NCBI RefSeq assembly: GCF_014831675.1
Contig: NZ_VJXY01000007.1
Location: 62,001-126,000, forward strand
From: Komarekiella delphini-convector SJRDD-AB1
GTDB taxonomy: Bacteria > Cyanobacteriota > Cyanobacteriia > Cyanobacteriales > Nostocaceae
Direction: 5' to 3'
DNA: 64,000 bases
The notes under the pieces were generated by a model. It was not told the origin of the DNA. It saw only the letters and a list, made by a program, of their open reading frames with translations, and made no database searches. Position 1 is the first letter of the stretch. Every line of letters starts with the position of its first letter. Position numbers and translations under genes: made by a program. Below, one piece after another: positions 27,025 to 36,104 of this stretch.

Positions 27025-28479
27025 ATGGCTTTAGTCATTGCAGGAGAACGTAGTGGGGTGGGCAAGACAACAGTCACGCTCACCCTTTTAGCATCTTTGC
27101 GCCGTCGTGGTGGCGTGGTGCAATCTTTTAAGGTAGGCCCAGACTATATTGATCCGATGTTTCATCAGCATGTTACTAGTCGTGCTTGTCGGAATTTAGA
27201 TCCGGTGCTGACTTCAGAAGCTTACGTTCAAAAATGTTTTGCTCGTCATAGTCAAGAGAGTGAATATGCTTTGGTGGAAGGGGTGATGGGGTTGTTTGAT
27301 GGAGTGAAGGGATTCGGGAACTGGGGACTAGGGATTGGTGACTGGGAACTAAATTCTTCCCAATACCCAATACCCAGTCCCCATTGCCCCTTATCCCCAG
27401 AGGGGGCCCCGAGTTCCCCAATCACCTTTGCCAGTACAGCTCACATCGCTCGGTTGCTAGATTTGCCTGTGGTATTGGTGATTGATTGCAGTCGCTTGTC
27501 TGGTTCTGTAGCTGCGATCGCCTACGGCTACCGCTGTTTTGATCCCCGAATTAAAATGGCTGGGGTAGTACTCAATCGCGTGGGCAGCGATCGCCACCTC
27601 TCTCTACTTAAAGACTCTCTAGAACCCCTACAATTGCCGATTCTCGGCGTATTGCGGCGTCAGGATAACATCACAATTCCCGATCGCCATTTGGGTTTAG
27701 TCCCCACAGCAGAACTACCCCAACTCAATGCTTTAATTGATCGCCTTGCCGATTTAGGAGATACTTGCTTCGACTGGCAACGTTTATTACCCCTATTAAA
27801 ATCAGAAGCATTCTCCCCCTCTCCACCTCTTTCTCTTCCCCCCTCCATCAAAGTTGCAGTTGCCCGCGATCGCGCTTTTAATTTCTATTACCAAGACAAT
27901 CTCGATTTGCTGCAACAGTTGGGTGCAGAATTAGTTTTCTGGAGTCCTTTGGAAGATACTCAACTACCAAAGGGTATACAGGGAATGTATTTTGGTGGTG
28001 GTTTCCCAGAAGTTTTTGCTCAGCAACTTGCACAAAATACCAGCGTTCGGAATGAGGTGAAAAGAGCAATTCTTGCAGGAATGCCTGCGATCGCCGAGTG
28101 TGGAGGATTGATGTATTTGTGCGAGCAAATTATCGATTTTGAAGGTAAATCTTGGTCAATGGCGGGAGTGTTACCGACATCTGCTGTCATGGGTAAACGT
28201 TTAACTTTGGGGTATCGTCGCGCAGTAGCTTTGCAGGATAATTTGCTAGTAACAGCCGGTACAAATGTTTATGGGCATGAATTTCATCGTTCCCATTTAA
28301 TCTCAAATCCCTATCAGCCCTTGTTTGAAGCTTATCGCTACGATTGTGAGGAAAATATGGGACGCGAAGGATGGGGTTTACCTAGGAATGTTCACGCCTC
28401 TTATATTCATCTACATTGGGGAGAAAGTGTAGAGATTCCACAGCGATTTCTTAAGCAATGTCTAGACAGTAAACAGTGA
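27025..28479 (+). CDS. cobB: Cobyrinate a,c-diamide synthase
   Basis: A 484-residue CobB/CbiA, which amidates the a and c carboxylates of (hydrogeno)cobyrinate with glutamine in B12 synthesis. The P-loop GERSGVGKTTVT (residues 7-18), KVGPDYIDPMFH and the glutamine amidotransferase motif AECGGLMYL with its catalytic Cys are present. Residues ~96-131 ([17 protein letters not shown]... PLSPEGAPSS) are encoded by a heptamer repeat inserted in frame before ITFASTAHIARLL. A palindromic terminator follows. Confidence 0.93.
   Translation: MALVIAGERSGVGKTTVTLTLLASLRRRGGVVQSFKVGPDYIDPMFHQHVTSRACRNLDPVLTSEAYVQKCFARHSQESEYALVEGVMGLFDGVKGFGNWGLGIGDWELNSSQYPIPSPHCPLSPEGAPSSPITFASTAHIARLLDLPVVLVIDCSRLSGSVAAIAYGYRCFDPRIKMAGVVLNRVGSDRHLSLLKDSLEPLQLPILGVLRRQDNITIPDRHLGLVPTAELPQLNALIDRLADLGDTCFDWQRLLPLLKSEAFSPSPPLSLPPSIKVAVARDRAFNFYYQDNLDLLQQLGAELVFWSPLEDTQLPKGIQGMYFGGGFPEVFAQQLAQNTSVRNEVKRAILAGMPAIAECGGLMYLCEQIIDFEGKSWSMAGVLPTSAVMGKRLTLGYRRAVALQDNLLVTAGTNVYGHEFHRSHLISNPYQPLFEAYRYDCEENMGREGWGLPRNVHASYIHLHWGESVEIPQRFLKQCLDSKQ
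27312..27418. repeat. STRR element translated inside cobB
   Basis: GGGACTAGGGATTGG-type heptamers, the hairpin centre GGGAACTAAATTCTTCCC and AATACCC / AGTCCCC units add ~36 residues without breaking the frame. The conserved protein resumes on both sides (LFDGVKG and FASTAHIARLL). Confidence 0.85.
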
Positions 28480-28541
28480 ACAGTAAACAGTAAACAGTGG
28501 TCAGAAAAAAACTGATAACTGATAACTGTTAAACAATGCTT

Positions 28542-28565
28542 ACCACCAATTGGTGGTTTTTTTTA
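28542..28565 (+). terminator. Intrinsic terminator of cobB
   Basis: The perfect palindrome ACCACCAATTGGTGGT (28542-28557) is followed directly by eight Ts. It lies 63 bases past the cobB stop, after ACTGATA / CAGTAAA heptamer repeats. The transporter gene downstream should therefore have its own promoter. Confidence 0.9.
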
Positions 28566-28688
28566 AACCCAAGGATAAACATCTCATTCTTTACTGATAA
28601 CTGTTCAAGTGAACTACTTACACTGATGCTTCGGTGAGCGTGTAGGTTTCCTGCCCAACAGATAGCGTAGTAGTAGATTTCTTCATCA

Positions 28689-29726
28689 ATGAAAATATTT
28701 AATGGAAAATTGACTAGATTATTTTCAACAATTTTTAGCAAGCACCGCGTAATCTGGGCTGTTTTACTCCTCGGTACGGCACTGGTGGTAACGCTAGTGC
28801 TGTCCCTGTCTCAAGGTGCAGTACCCTTTAGTATCTCCGAATTTTGGCAAGCAATTCTTCACGAAGGTGATAGCGTCAAACAGACAATCCTCTGGGATTT
28901 GCGTCTCCCGCGGATTATCGCTGCTCTCATCGTCGGCGCAGCTTTGGGAATGTCTGGAGCATTGCTACAAGGTATGTTACGCAATAGTCTTGCCGATCCG
29001 TTTATTCTTGGCATTTCAGCGGGTGCAGGACTAGTGGTCATTCTCATGATAGTGTTGCAAGTATTCCCAGTCGCGATTCCTTTGGCAGCGTGGATGGGAG
29101 CAATTTTGACTTCAGCGATCGTCATTTTGCTCGGTCGTGCAGGATCGGGAATTTCGGTTGAGCGGTTAATTTTAGGCGGAGTAGCTGTAAGCGCTTTATT
29201 TGGAGCGGTACAAAGTACATTGCTCTTACTAGCTGAAGACGGTCAAATTCAAATTGCGCTCAGCTGGCTGGTTGGTACTCTTAATGGGCGCGGTTGGAAA
29301 GAAATCTCAACGGCTGGCCCTTACATTATTGTCGCACTGCTAGGCGGATGTCTACTGGCGCGGTCGGTTAATGTGCTGGCGTTGGGAGACGATATGGCTG
29401 TAGGTTTGGGGGTTTCATTAACGCGATCGCGCCTTTTAATTGGTGGTATCGCCACTCTATTAGCCGCAGGCGCAGTCAGCATTGGCGGCTTAATTGGATT
29501 TGTTGGTCTTGTCGTTCCTCACGGTGTCCGCCTCATCGTCGGTACAGATCACCGCTTTGTTTTGCCACTTTCGGCGCTGGCTGGTGCATGGTTACTCACC
29601 TTTGCAGATTTACTCTCCAGATTAGGAGCAGTAGAACTACCAGTAGGTTCCGTCACCGCCTTGCTAGGTTCCCCATTATTTATCTGGTTGCTTTATCGTC
29701 GTTCTGCTGGCTTTAATAAATTCTGA
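28689..29726 (+). CDS. FecCD-family ABC permease (vitamin B12 or iron-siderophore type)
   Basis: A 345-residue BtuC/FecCD permease with about ten membrane helices: ILWDLRLPRIIAALIVGAALGMSGALLQG (the family signature), NSLADPFILGISAGAG, and FVGLVVPHGVRLIVGTDHR with the ATPase coupling region. The adjacent ATPase gene follows after 121 bases. No periplasmic binding protein is encoded nearby. The position beside cobB and a B12-dependent nrdJ favours cobalamin or cobinamide uptake, but siderophore transport cannot be excluded. Confidence 0.85.
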   Translation: MKIFNGKLTRLFSTIFSKHRVIWAVLLLGTALVVTLVLSLSQGAVPFSISEFWQAILHEGDSVKQTILWDLRLPRIIAALIVGAALGMSGALLQGMLRNSLADPFILGISAGAGLVVILMIVLQVFPVAIPLAAWMGAILTSAIVILLGRAGSGISVERLILGGVAVSALFGAVQSTLLLLAEDGQIQIALSWLVGTLNGRGWKEISTAGPYIIVALLGGCLLARSVNVLALGDDMAVGLGVSLTRSRLLIGGIATLLAAGAVSIGGLIGFVGLVVPHGVRLIVGTDHRFVLPLSALAGAWLLTFADLLSRLGAVELPVGSVTALLGSPLFIWLLYRRSAGFNKF

Positions 29727-29847
29727 ATACAACGTTTCATAAACTCGAAGCGAATTAAATTTGACAAGACTCTCCATTCCTCTGCATTTACTCCGCGTTC
29801 CTCTGCGTTTAAAAACACTTTATTTTTCCTAATTTTAAATTATTAAA

Positions 29848-30624
29848 ATGCCTCTCGAACTGCAAAATCTCACTGGTGGTTACGCCGCAGTACCAATTGT
29901 CCAAGATGTTAATCTGACTCTGCAAACAGGAGAATGGTTAAGTTTAGTCGGTGCGAATGGTTCTGGAAAGTCTACATTACTCAAATTGTTGAGCCGTATT
30001 CTCTCACCTCAACAAGGAACAGTGCTACTTGATGGCAAAGCAATTCACTCTCAACCACCGAATTTAGTTGCACAAAAACTAGCATTATTACCACAACAAC
30101 AAACGGTTCCTGTGGGGTTGACAGTGCGGCAATTAGTAAGTTTAGGACGCACGCCACATCAACCCTGGTGGCAATGGGAATTAAACACTGAAGATTGGCA
30201 AAAAGTTGAAGCTGCAATTCAAAAAACGCAACTTGAAAAATTAAGCGATCGCCTAGTAGAACAACTGTCAGGCGGTGAAAGACAACGCGCTTTTTTGGCT
30301 TTAGCGCTAGCGCAAGAACCAAAGGTATTACTATTAGATGAACCTACAACTTATTTAGATATTAACTATCAATTACAACTCCTGGAACTACTTAAAAATC
30401 TGAATCAGCAACAAGAATTAACCATTGTCACAGTTTTACACGAATTGAATTTAGCGGCTCGCTATAGTTCCCGCATCGCTTTGTTAAAACAGGGTCATCT
30501 TTGGGAAGTTGGCACACCAGAAAAAGTTCTCAACCCAAACACCATAGAGCAAGTATTTGGTGTCGAATCTGTGATTATTCGCACGCCTGTTGGTTTACAA
30601 GTTTGTGCGATCGCTGCTGTATAA
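29848..30624 (+). CDS. ABC transporter ATPase partner of the FecCD permease
   Basis: A 258-residue ATPase of the FecE/BtuD type. Walker A is GANGSGKST (~35-43), the signature is LSGGERQRA (~139-147), Walker B is VLLLDEPTTYLD and the switch His follows as TVLHELN. It energises the preceding permease. Substrate assignment has the same uncertainty as for the permease. Confidence 0.88.
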   Translation: MPLELQNLTGGYAAVPIVQDVNLTLQTGEWLSLVGANGSGKSTLLKLLSRILSPQQGTVLLDGKAIHSQPPNLVAQKLALLPQQQTVPVGLTVRQLVSLGRTPHQPWWQWELNTEDWQKVEAAIQKTQLEKLSDRLVEQLSGGERQRAFLALALAQEPKVLLLDEPTTYLDINYQLQLLELLKNLNQQQELTIVTVLHELNLAARYSSRIALLKQGHLWEVGTPEKVLNPNTIEQVFGVESVIIRTPVGLQVCAIAAV

Positions 30625-30719
30625 ATTTCAGATAATATCCAATCCTTAGTTTATATACTAGGACTTATTAGCGTCTCGCAGAGAAGAAATAAGAGTTTCA
30701 GAGAGTTATTGCGTAAGTC

Positions 30720-31775
30720 CTATATACCTTTAAATCCCATACCAGTTTCTATTTCTTGTTTTGCTTGATTAGAGCTAACTTTACTCAAAGCAATACGAGA
30801 ATTTTGACGCCGAATCCCAATCTGGCTTAAAAATATGCCAACTAAAATTAAACTACCGCCGATATATTGAGCGAATGTAGGAGCTTCGCTCAGTATTAAA
30901 TAAGCTGCCACTATACCCACAATTGGGACAAAAGAGCTAGCTAAAGAAGCAGCAGAAACCGTAGAAGCTCTCAAGCCTTTGATCCAAAATGACTGACCTA
31001 ACACCACAATTAAAGCACCATAGAGCAACATCCATCGCCACAGAAAAGGTGAGAACACATCCATGAAATGGTCGCTTCCATATAGTATTAAAGCAAGGAA
31101 GAAAAATATTACAGTTCCTAGGGCAGTACGAAAGATACTATAAATTCCCAGAGGAATATGAGAGATTTGTCCTTTGCTAACAATTGTGGCAGCAGACGAA
31201 GCCACTGCTCCTGCTGTTGCCAAAAGTTCTCCGATACCCACACTGAAACCTCCCATGTTGATCATGGCTTCCTGTGGAGGCTGAAGAATAATAGTTAGAG
31301 TAACACCGATAAATGCTGCGATCGCTCCCACAATTTCCCAAAGATTCACTCGTTCTCTCAGCAACCAAATGGACAAAGCCAAAGTTAAAGGGAGTTCTAA
31401 CCTACCAACCAAAATCACATTATTAACCTTAGTTAATGCCAGCGCTTGGAAAATTAAACCAGGGGCGATCGCTCCTGATAAAATTGCTACTGCTGTTAGA
31501 CTGAACCAATCCTTCTTTGACAGTTGCATCAAAGTTGTTTTGTTCCACTGTCGCCAATAAATCAGTATTAGAATGATCAAGGCACACAGATTTCCCACAA
31601 ACAAAACATTGCATAAAGAAATTGGATTTCGACTACCGATAAAATGTTGAGTACCGATTTCTGTGAGCTTACGAGTAACTGCACTAGATGCTCCAAAAAT
31701 CAGGATTGCTAACCAGAGATAAGTTTGACCTGGAATTTTGTGGATAAGATGATGCAGTTTTCTCGGTTGAGTCAC
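30720..31775 (-). CDS. DMT-superfamily (EamA) transporter
   Basis: A 351-residue membrane protein with ten hydrophobic helices and two EamA halves (ASSAVTRKLTEIGTQHF... ; LEL-PLTLALSIWLLRERVNLWEIVGAIAAFIGVTL; SFVPIVGIVAAYLILSEAPTFAQYIGGSLILVGIFL). Such proteins are commonly metabolite or amino-acid exporters. The substrate is unknown. The gene is monocistronic. Confidence 0.8.
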   Translation of the reverse strand: MTQPRKLHHLIHKIPGQTYLWLAILIFGASSAVTRKLTEIGTQHFIGSRNPISLCNVLFVGNLCALIILILIYWRQWNKTTLMQLSKKDWFSLTAVAILSGAIAPGLIFQALALTKVNNVILVGRLELPLTLALSIWLLRERVNLWEIVGAIAAFIGVTLTIILQPPQEAMINMGGFSVGIGELLATAGAVASSAATIVSKGQISHIPLGIYSIFRTALGTVIFFFLALILYGSDHFMDVFSPFLWRWMLLYGALIVVLGQSFWIKGLRASTVSAASLASSFVPIVGIVAAYLILSEAPTFAQYIGGSLILVGIFLSQIGIRRQNSRIALSKVSSNQAKQEIETGMGFKGI

Positions 31776-32138
31776 AATAATACTAATATGAAAATACTGT
31801 TAATTATACTCAGCTTATTTTATTAGGTGATTAGATAAATATAAGAAAATACTGAAAATAAACTGAAAAATTAAAATAAGCTGTTATGCATTTAAATTGC
31901 ACATTACCTCGACATTAAGGTTGACTATTAATCCTTAACTGTCAACAGTTAACAACTACAAAGAGTAATTATGCAATTTAGACGCGCATTAGTTTACCAT
32001 ACTTGTCTGAGAATCTGCTGAATTCAGACTGAATATTCCCAAGGGATAAATTCAGATAAACTCTGGCTTGGTTTCATATAAGCTTCAGTACCAAGTGCGA
32101 TGCTTTGATTATTCGAGATCAAAGATCAGGAGAAATAA
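31776..32138. other. Divergent intergenic region
   Basis: A 363-base AT-rich gap between the DMT transporter (minus) and the secreted small protein (plus). It contains AACTGTCAACAGTTAAC-type heptamer sequence near 31940 and an AGGAG (32129-32133) before ATG 32139. No gene or RNA was recognised. Confidence 0.4.
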
Positions 32139-32519
32139 ATGAAACTTGCCTCATCCCTACTTACAGGTGTTGCTCTAGCTGGTATTTTGACAGTTTGGGA
32201 TGTTCCACTCCAGGCTGTGAATCCTTCATTAGTTCGAGCATCAGCCGAGGAAATGAAAGATGCTACGGGTTTAACTGCTCAACAAAAAATTGATATGCTC
32301 ATCAAGAATAAGGGTAAATTTGGTAGCGGTGATCAGCTACGTCGTTTCTTTTTTGGTGATCTTGAACCGATCGCAGTTCAACCTGGTGGTGCAGGAATGG
32401 TAGTCAACCTTTACAATAAAGCCAATAATGTAACGATCGCTTATTGTGCAACTTACGATGTGGTAGTTGCAGTGCAAAAGGGTAAAGTCAATAAGTTTGC
32501 TGCTAGTGAAGTCAAATAA
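32139..32519 (+). CDS. Secreted small hypothetical protein
   Basis: A 126-residue protein with an N-terminal hydrophobic signal (LLTGVALAGILTV, residues ~6-18; probable cleavage near LQA or VRASA). The mature part contains EEMKDATGLTAQQKIDMLIKNKGKFGSGDQLRRFFFGDLEP and a C-terminal beta-like stretch. I do not recognise the family. ATG 32139 has an AGGAG five bases upstream. A long hairpin follows at 32557-32588. Confidence 0.6.
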   Translation: MKLASSLLTGVALAGILTVWDVPLQAVNPSLVRASAEEMKDATGLTAQQKIDMLIKNKGKFGSGDQLRRFFFGDLEPIAVQPGGAGMVVNLYNKANNVTIAYCATYDVVVAVQKGKVNKFAASEVK

Positions 32520-32556
32520 TTCCTAATTAGAAATTCTTACCTGTGTTCAATGCGCT

Positions 32557-32588
32557 AGTAGGGTTGGCATTGTAATGCCAGCCCTACT
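32557..32588. repeat. Near-perfect 15-bp hairpin after 32519
   Basis: AGTAGGGTTGGCATT pairs with AATGCCAGCCCTACT (one G.T pair) over a two-base loop. There is no T-run. It may act as a terminator for the secreted-protein gene or be a REP-like dispersed element. Confidence 0.6.
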
Positions 32589-32639
32589 GCGGTCTATTCA
32601 TATAAAACCTGCTGTAATATATCTCAGAACTTACGCACT

Positions 32640-32880
32640 CAGATCCCCCAACCCCCTTAAAAAGGGGGCTTTATAAATTCCCCCCTTTTGAAGGGGAGCC
32701 AGCGCGGTCTTCTCCCAAAGGGAGAGGCTAGCGCCAAGGGGGTTTCCACGCCACTCCCCACAACGGATAGCGCAGCGAAGCGCGAGTCTTGTCTGCGACA
32801 CGCTACGCGAACGAGCGTCGGGAACCTCCGCCTTGGGGTGGCTCCCCATGAGCGACTGGCGTGGGCTAGGGGGGATCTAG
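32640..32880. repeat. Composite dispersed repeat block
   Basis: This GC-richer block is bounded by AGATCCCCCAACCCCC and CTAGGGGGGATCTAG, an inverted pair. Inside are several nested palindromes: CTCCCAAAGGGAG, GCGCAGCGAAGCGC, the 23-base repeat also found in hrcA, and TTGGGGTGGCTCCCC. Spurious frames cross it on both strands; none looks like a gene. Confidence 0.7.
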
Positions 32881-32994
32881 GTTTCAGCCTTCAGTGCGGT
32901 AAGTCCTAATATCTGTATAAGTTCTATAAACTGCCCACACTAAAGGTGTCCTTGCGTACAAATAAGAAGGGACGCCTTATGACTATTTAACCTG

Positions 32995-33095
32995 ATACCA
33001 ATTTAATTAATGATTGCAACAAATCCTTTGGTAGAGATGTTGCATTGCAACGTCTCTACATGTTCTGTCTGTCACCTTCTTTTTTTAATTGGTAT
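32995..33095. repeat. MITE-like element with terminal inverted repeats
   Basis: This 101-bp element starts ATACCAATTTAA and ends with the inverse TTAATTGGTAT. Its centre is a strong palindrome GTAGAGATGTTGCA / TGCAACGTCTCTAC. An inverted, partly truncated copy lies at about 63229-63308. It has no coding capacity. Confidence 0.8.
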
Positions 33096-33124
33096 GACTT
33101 GCACCAATCTCAATTAGCACCCTT

Positions 33125-33787
33125 CTAATGCTGAGTTTCTTGTGTCTGTGTGTCGATAATTGCACTCCAGTCATCGTTTTTTACAGCAGCTTCGAGTTGA
33201 CGCTGGCGTTCGGCTTCAGTTGTATCTATTGTGTTTGACTCTTTAGAGAGGGTTGTGTCAGCCATTGCTTTCCGTAATTTTAACTTTTTCTCTTCGTAGG
33301 CTTGACGTTCCACGTCTGACATTGCCGCCTTAGCAACTTCGCCTACCGTACTAGCCCACATTTCGCTTTCGGAAGCATTACCAGCTGGTATGCTATCTAG
33401 TTCTGCTATCCACGCGTCTCGTAAATCTTCCATTTCTTGACGCTTGGGAAACTTGAATGTTTGCACACGCACAAAAGCACATTTTTGCTCACCATTTTGG
33501 GCGACATGACCATTTAGAGATAGCAACACATTTCGGGAATAGCCAATGTACTGCATACAACTTTCTGTGTCCAATACTGCATAGACACCTGCGATTTTTG
33601 CATTCTGAGCAGCTGCACACCAAACCGCAAGAGGCATGATTTCAACCCCATTATTTGCCAATTCAGGGGTTATGCTCACTTCAGTAGTGGTGTGTTCGTT
33701 GTCAGAATTATACAAAAAATCATGTAGTCCACGGTGATTTGTGGGGACATTTTGGTGTTCAATTGATAGGTTGTTCTGAGTTTCCAT
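33125..33787 (-). CDS. GIY-YIG nuclease-fold protein
   Basis: A 220-residue protein with a GIY-YIG-like core: GVYAVLDTESCMQYIGYSRNVLLSLNGHV (residues ~68-96), where GVY and YIG are the two motif halves, followed by a helical region (KRQEMEDLRDAWIAELDSIPAGN). The C-terminal half is charged and probably disordered or coiled (EKKLKLRKAMADTTLSKES; DTTEAERQRQLEAA). Cyanobacteria and plastids share this type; activity is unproven. Confidence 0.7.
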   Translation of the reverse strand: METQNNLSIEHQNVPTNHRGLHDFLYNSDNEHTTTEVSITPELANNGVEIMPLAVWCAAAQNAKIAGVYAVLDTESCMQYIGYSRNVLLSLNGHVAQNGEQKCAFVRVQTFKFPKRQEMEDLRDAWIAELDSIPAGNASESEMWASTVGEVAKAAMSDVERQAYEEKKLKLRKAMADTTLSKESNTIDTTEAERQRQLEAAVKNDDWSAIIDTQTQETQH

Positions 33788-33930
33788 TGCAGTTGCTCCA
33801 TGTGCAAAAATTGGGCGATGCCTACGGCGGCAAGCTACGCAAATATATGCCTTTAAAATATTGAAGCTTAAATCTACTCACATCCCCAAATCTTTTAGTC
33901 TTGAAGATTTTTCCAGAGCAAAACCCCAAT

Positions 33931-34890
33931 ATGCGTTACCTTAATCTAAAAAATGCACCGATGAATCAATTGACTTCTAAAAATTGGATGTTTATTAAAC
34001 AACGGCTGACTCCTTATTTGTTTTTGTTACCTGCCTTAGTTCTTTTAGGGCTAACTGTTTTTTGGCCTGCGCTGCAAGCGTTTTACCTCAGCTTTACCAG
34101 TTACGAAGATCTTGCTGAAGCGCCGCAATGGATAGGTCTTGCTAACTTCCTTCAGCTTTGGAAAGATACAGTTTTTTGGAAAACTTTAGAAAACACTTTT
34201 TTATATCTTGTGGGTGTAGTACCGATTTTAGTAATTGCTCCTTTAATCTTGGCAATTTTAGTTAATCAGAAACTACGGGGAATGAATTGGTTTAGATCTG
34301 CATACTACACTCCAGTGGTGATTTCAATGGTAGTTGCGGGGATAGCTTGGAAATGGTTGTATGCAGAAAACGGCTTACTTAATCAGTTCCTCAAAACTTT
34401 GGGTATTTTTCCAGAAGGTATTCCTTGGTTAACTAGCCCTGCTAAGCTTTTTGGAATTGTGCCAATTTCTCTTGCCAGTGTGATGGCTGTGACTGTGTGG
34501 AAGGGACTAGGCTACTACATGGTCATTTATTTAGCGGGTTTGCAATCAATTCCTGCTGATGTGTACGAAGCCGCAGCCATTGATGGATCTGATGGTATCC
34601 GCAAACACTTAGATATTACCATACCTTTGATGAAGCCGTATTTGGCATTAGTGGCGGTAATTTCAGCTATTTCTGCCACCAAAGTATTTGAAGAAGTATA
34701 CATCATGACCCAAGGGGGGCCACTCAGTAGCTCGAAAACAATTGTTTACTATCTATATGAGCAAGCCTTCAACAATTTAGAAATTAGCTATGCATGTACA
34801 ATTGGCTTAGTGTTATTTTTAATAATTTTAGGGCTATCGATTTTACGATTATTGATTAATCATCAAGGAAGCGATAATATTACAATCTAA
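33931..34890 (+). CDS. Sugar ABC transporter permease (MalF/UgpA type)
   Basis: About 319 residues from ATG 33931 (ATG 33961 is also possible). Six membrane helices and the binding-protein-dependent permease EAA loop are seen: VYEAAAIDGSDGIRKHLDITIPLMKP. Also typical are PYLFLLPALVLLGLTVFWPALQAFYLSFTSYE and TQGGPLSSSKTIVYYLYEQAF. It is one half of a carbohydrate importer. Its partner permease, ATPase and binding protein are not in this window. The substrate is unknown. Confidence 0.88.
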   Translation: MRYLNLKNAPMNQLTSKNWMFIKQRLTPYLFLLPALVLLGLTVFWPALQAFYLSFTSYEDLAEAPQWIGLANFLQLWKDTVFWKTLENTFLYLVGVVPILVIAPLILAILVNQKLRGMNWFRSAYYTPVVISMVVAGIAWKWLYAENGLLNQFLKTLGIFPEGIPWLTSPAKLFGIVPISLASVMAVTVWKGLGYYMVIYLAGLQSIPADVYEAAAIDGSDGIRKHLDITIPLMKPYLALVAVISAISATKVFEEVYIMTQGGPLSSSKTIVYYLYEQAFNNLEISYACTIGLVLFLIILGLSILRLLINHQGSDNITI

Positions 34891-35471
34891 TTTGGCTGTT
34901 AGTGGATCAAACAGACAACATAAAATTTTAGCGATCGCCTACATATGGAATGACAGCACTATATTGCTATAAGTCTCAGATAATACTATGTTTAACTCAC
35001 ATTCAATTCGATCTAGATAGAATCTCTAACATAGCTGAAACTCTATTTTTATTCTGATCAATTTGAGTTTCAGCTTTTTTTGTAATTTGGAAAACTCCTC
35101 ATTATCGTTATTGATTTCATTGTCAATAAATCCTGTGGTATTTCAAACTCCTTAATTCTTCAAAGCTTTATGAAAAGACGTCGGGAAAACTATTCCTTCT
35201 CGGTAGGTGATGAAAGACGCCCCAACGCCGTTGACGGTTGACGGTTAACAGTCAACTGTCAACTGTCTTTCGTGTTATCCCATCACATTTTAGGGATAGG
35301 ATGAGCTTAACTATTCTGATTTTCAGCCTTTATATTCTGTATCACTCACGTTAACCTCAATCCCCAATACAAATGAATACCTTGGGAATAGAGATCCATA
35401 TTGCCCTAAAATTCTACACGGGGAGTGAAGCTGAATGCTCCCATGATTCACTGTTAGCGGAGGAGTTTTTT
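34891..35471. other. Intergenic region upstream of ppa
   Basis: About 580 bases before the likely ppa start. It contains an inverted dispersed-repeat copy (35206-35311) and a small hairpin TTTGAGTTTCAGC near 35030-35080. An open frame runs from 35373 into ppa, but those 33 codons do not resemble the pyrophosphatase family. Confidence 0.45.
35206..35311. repeat. 108-bp dispersed repeat, copy B (inverted)
   Basis: Read on the minus strand this matches the element at 19665-19772 from GTTAAGCTCATCC to GGCGTCTTTCAT. The heptamer core differs in unit number and sequence (TTGACGG / TCAACTG units). Confidence 0.8.
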
Positions 35472-36014
35472 GTGGACTTATCTCGTATTCCTGCCCAACC
35501 TAAACCGGGTCTAATCAACGTTCTGATTGAAATTGTAGGCGGGAGTAAAAATAAATACGAATACGACAAAGACATACAAGCTTTTGCTCTAGACCGGGTA
35601 CTTTATTCCTCGGTACAATACCCTTATGACTATGGCTTTGTGCCCAATACCTTGGCCGAGGATGGCGATCCACTGGATGGTATGGTATTAATAGATGAGC
35701 CAACCTTTCCAGGCTGTGTTATAGCCGCAAGACCAATTGGATTCCTAGAGATGATTGACGGCGGCGATCGCGATGAAAAAATCCTTTGTGTTCCTGACAA
35801 AGATCCCCGCTACGCTCAAATAAAATCCCTGAAAGACTTACCGCCACACCGCTTAGCTGAAATTGCCGAATTTTTCCGCACTTATAAAAATTTGGAAAAA
35901 AAGGTAACTGAGATTCGCGGCTGGCAAGATGTTGAAGAGGTTATGCCTTTAGTAGAAAAGTGCGTAAAAGCCGGTAGTGAAAAGGGTCGGGATTCTGATT
36001 CTCAAACTACCTGA
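35472..36014 (+). CDS. ppa: Inorganic pyrophosphatase (family I)
   Basis: Soluble PPase hydrolyses pyrophosphate and pulls biosynthetic reactions forward. The conserved blocks are [50 protein letters not shown] (metal-binding Asp cluster) and [11 protein letters not shown] 35472 is preferred: it gives 180 residues, matches the usual start (M/V-DLSRIP), and has AGCGGAGGAG just upstream. A longer frame back to ATG 35373 is probably not used. It leads a probable ppa-panD-MBL transcript. Confidence 0.95.
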   Translation: MDLSRIPAQPKPGLINVLIEIVGGSKNKYEYDKDIQAFALDRVLYSSVQYPYDYGFVPNTLAEDGDPLDGMVLIDEPTFPGCVIAARPIGFLEMIDGGDRDEKILCVPDKDPRYAQIKSLKDLPPHRLAEIAEFFRTYKNLEKKVTEIRGWQDVEEVMPLVEKCVKAGSEKGRDSDSQTT

Positions 36015-36104
36015 ACAAACCTTCAACACAAGTCAGGCAAAAAGAAAGCACAAAACTTTACTTAACTTGACTTTAGCTCAATTGCCACAGAACTCATAAA
36101 CGCA

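Noticed and set aside
28603-28688. Possible cobalamin riboswitch or IS200/IS605-type end before the FecCD permease
   Set aside because: Only a CCTGCC fragment of the B12 box is visible and the rest of the core does not align. A small hairpin (CACTGA/TCGGTG, one mismatch) is present but no tnpA or tnpB is nearby.
32631-32909. Overlapping open frames on both strands in the composite repeat
   Set aside because: They are made of palindromic repeat sequence that also occurs elsewhere as non-coding DNA.
35373-35471. N-terminal extension of the pyrophosphatase
   Set aside because: Family members begin at the DLSRIP segment, and GTG 35472 has a strong GGAGGAG ribosome site. The extension looks non-conserved.
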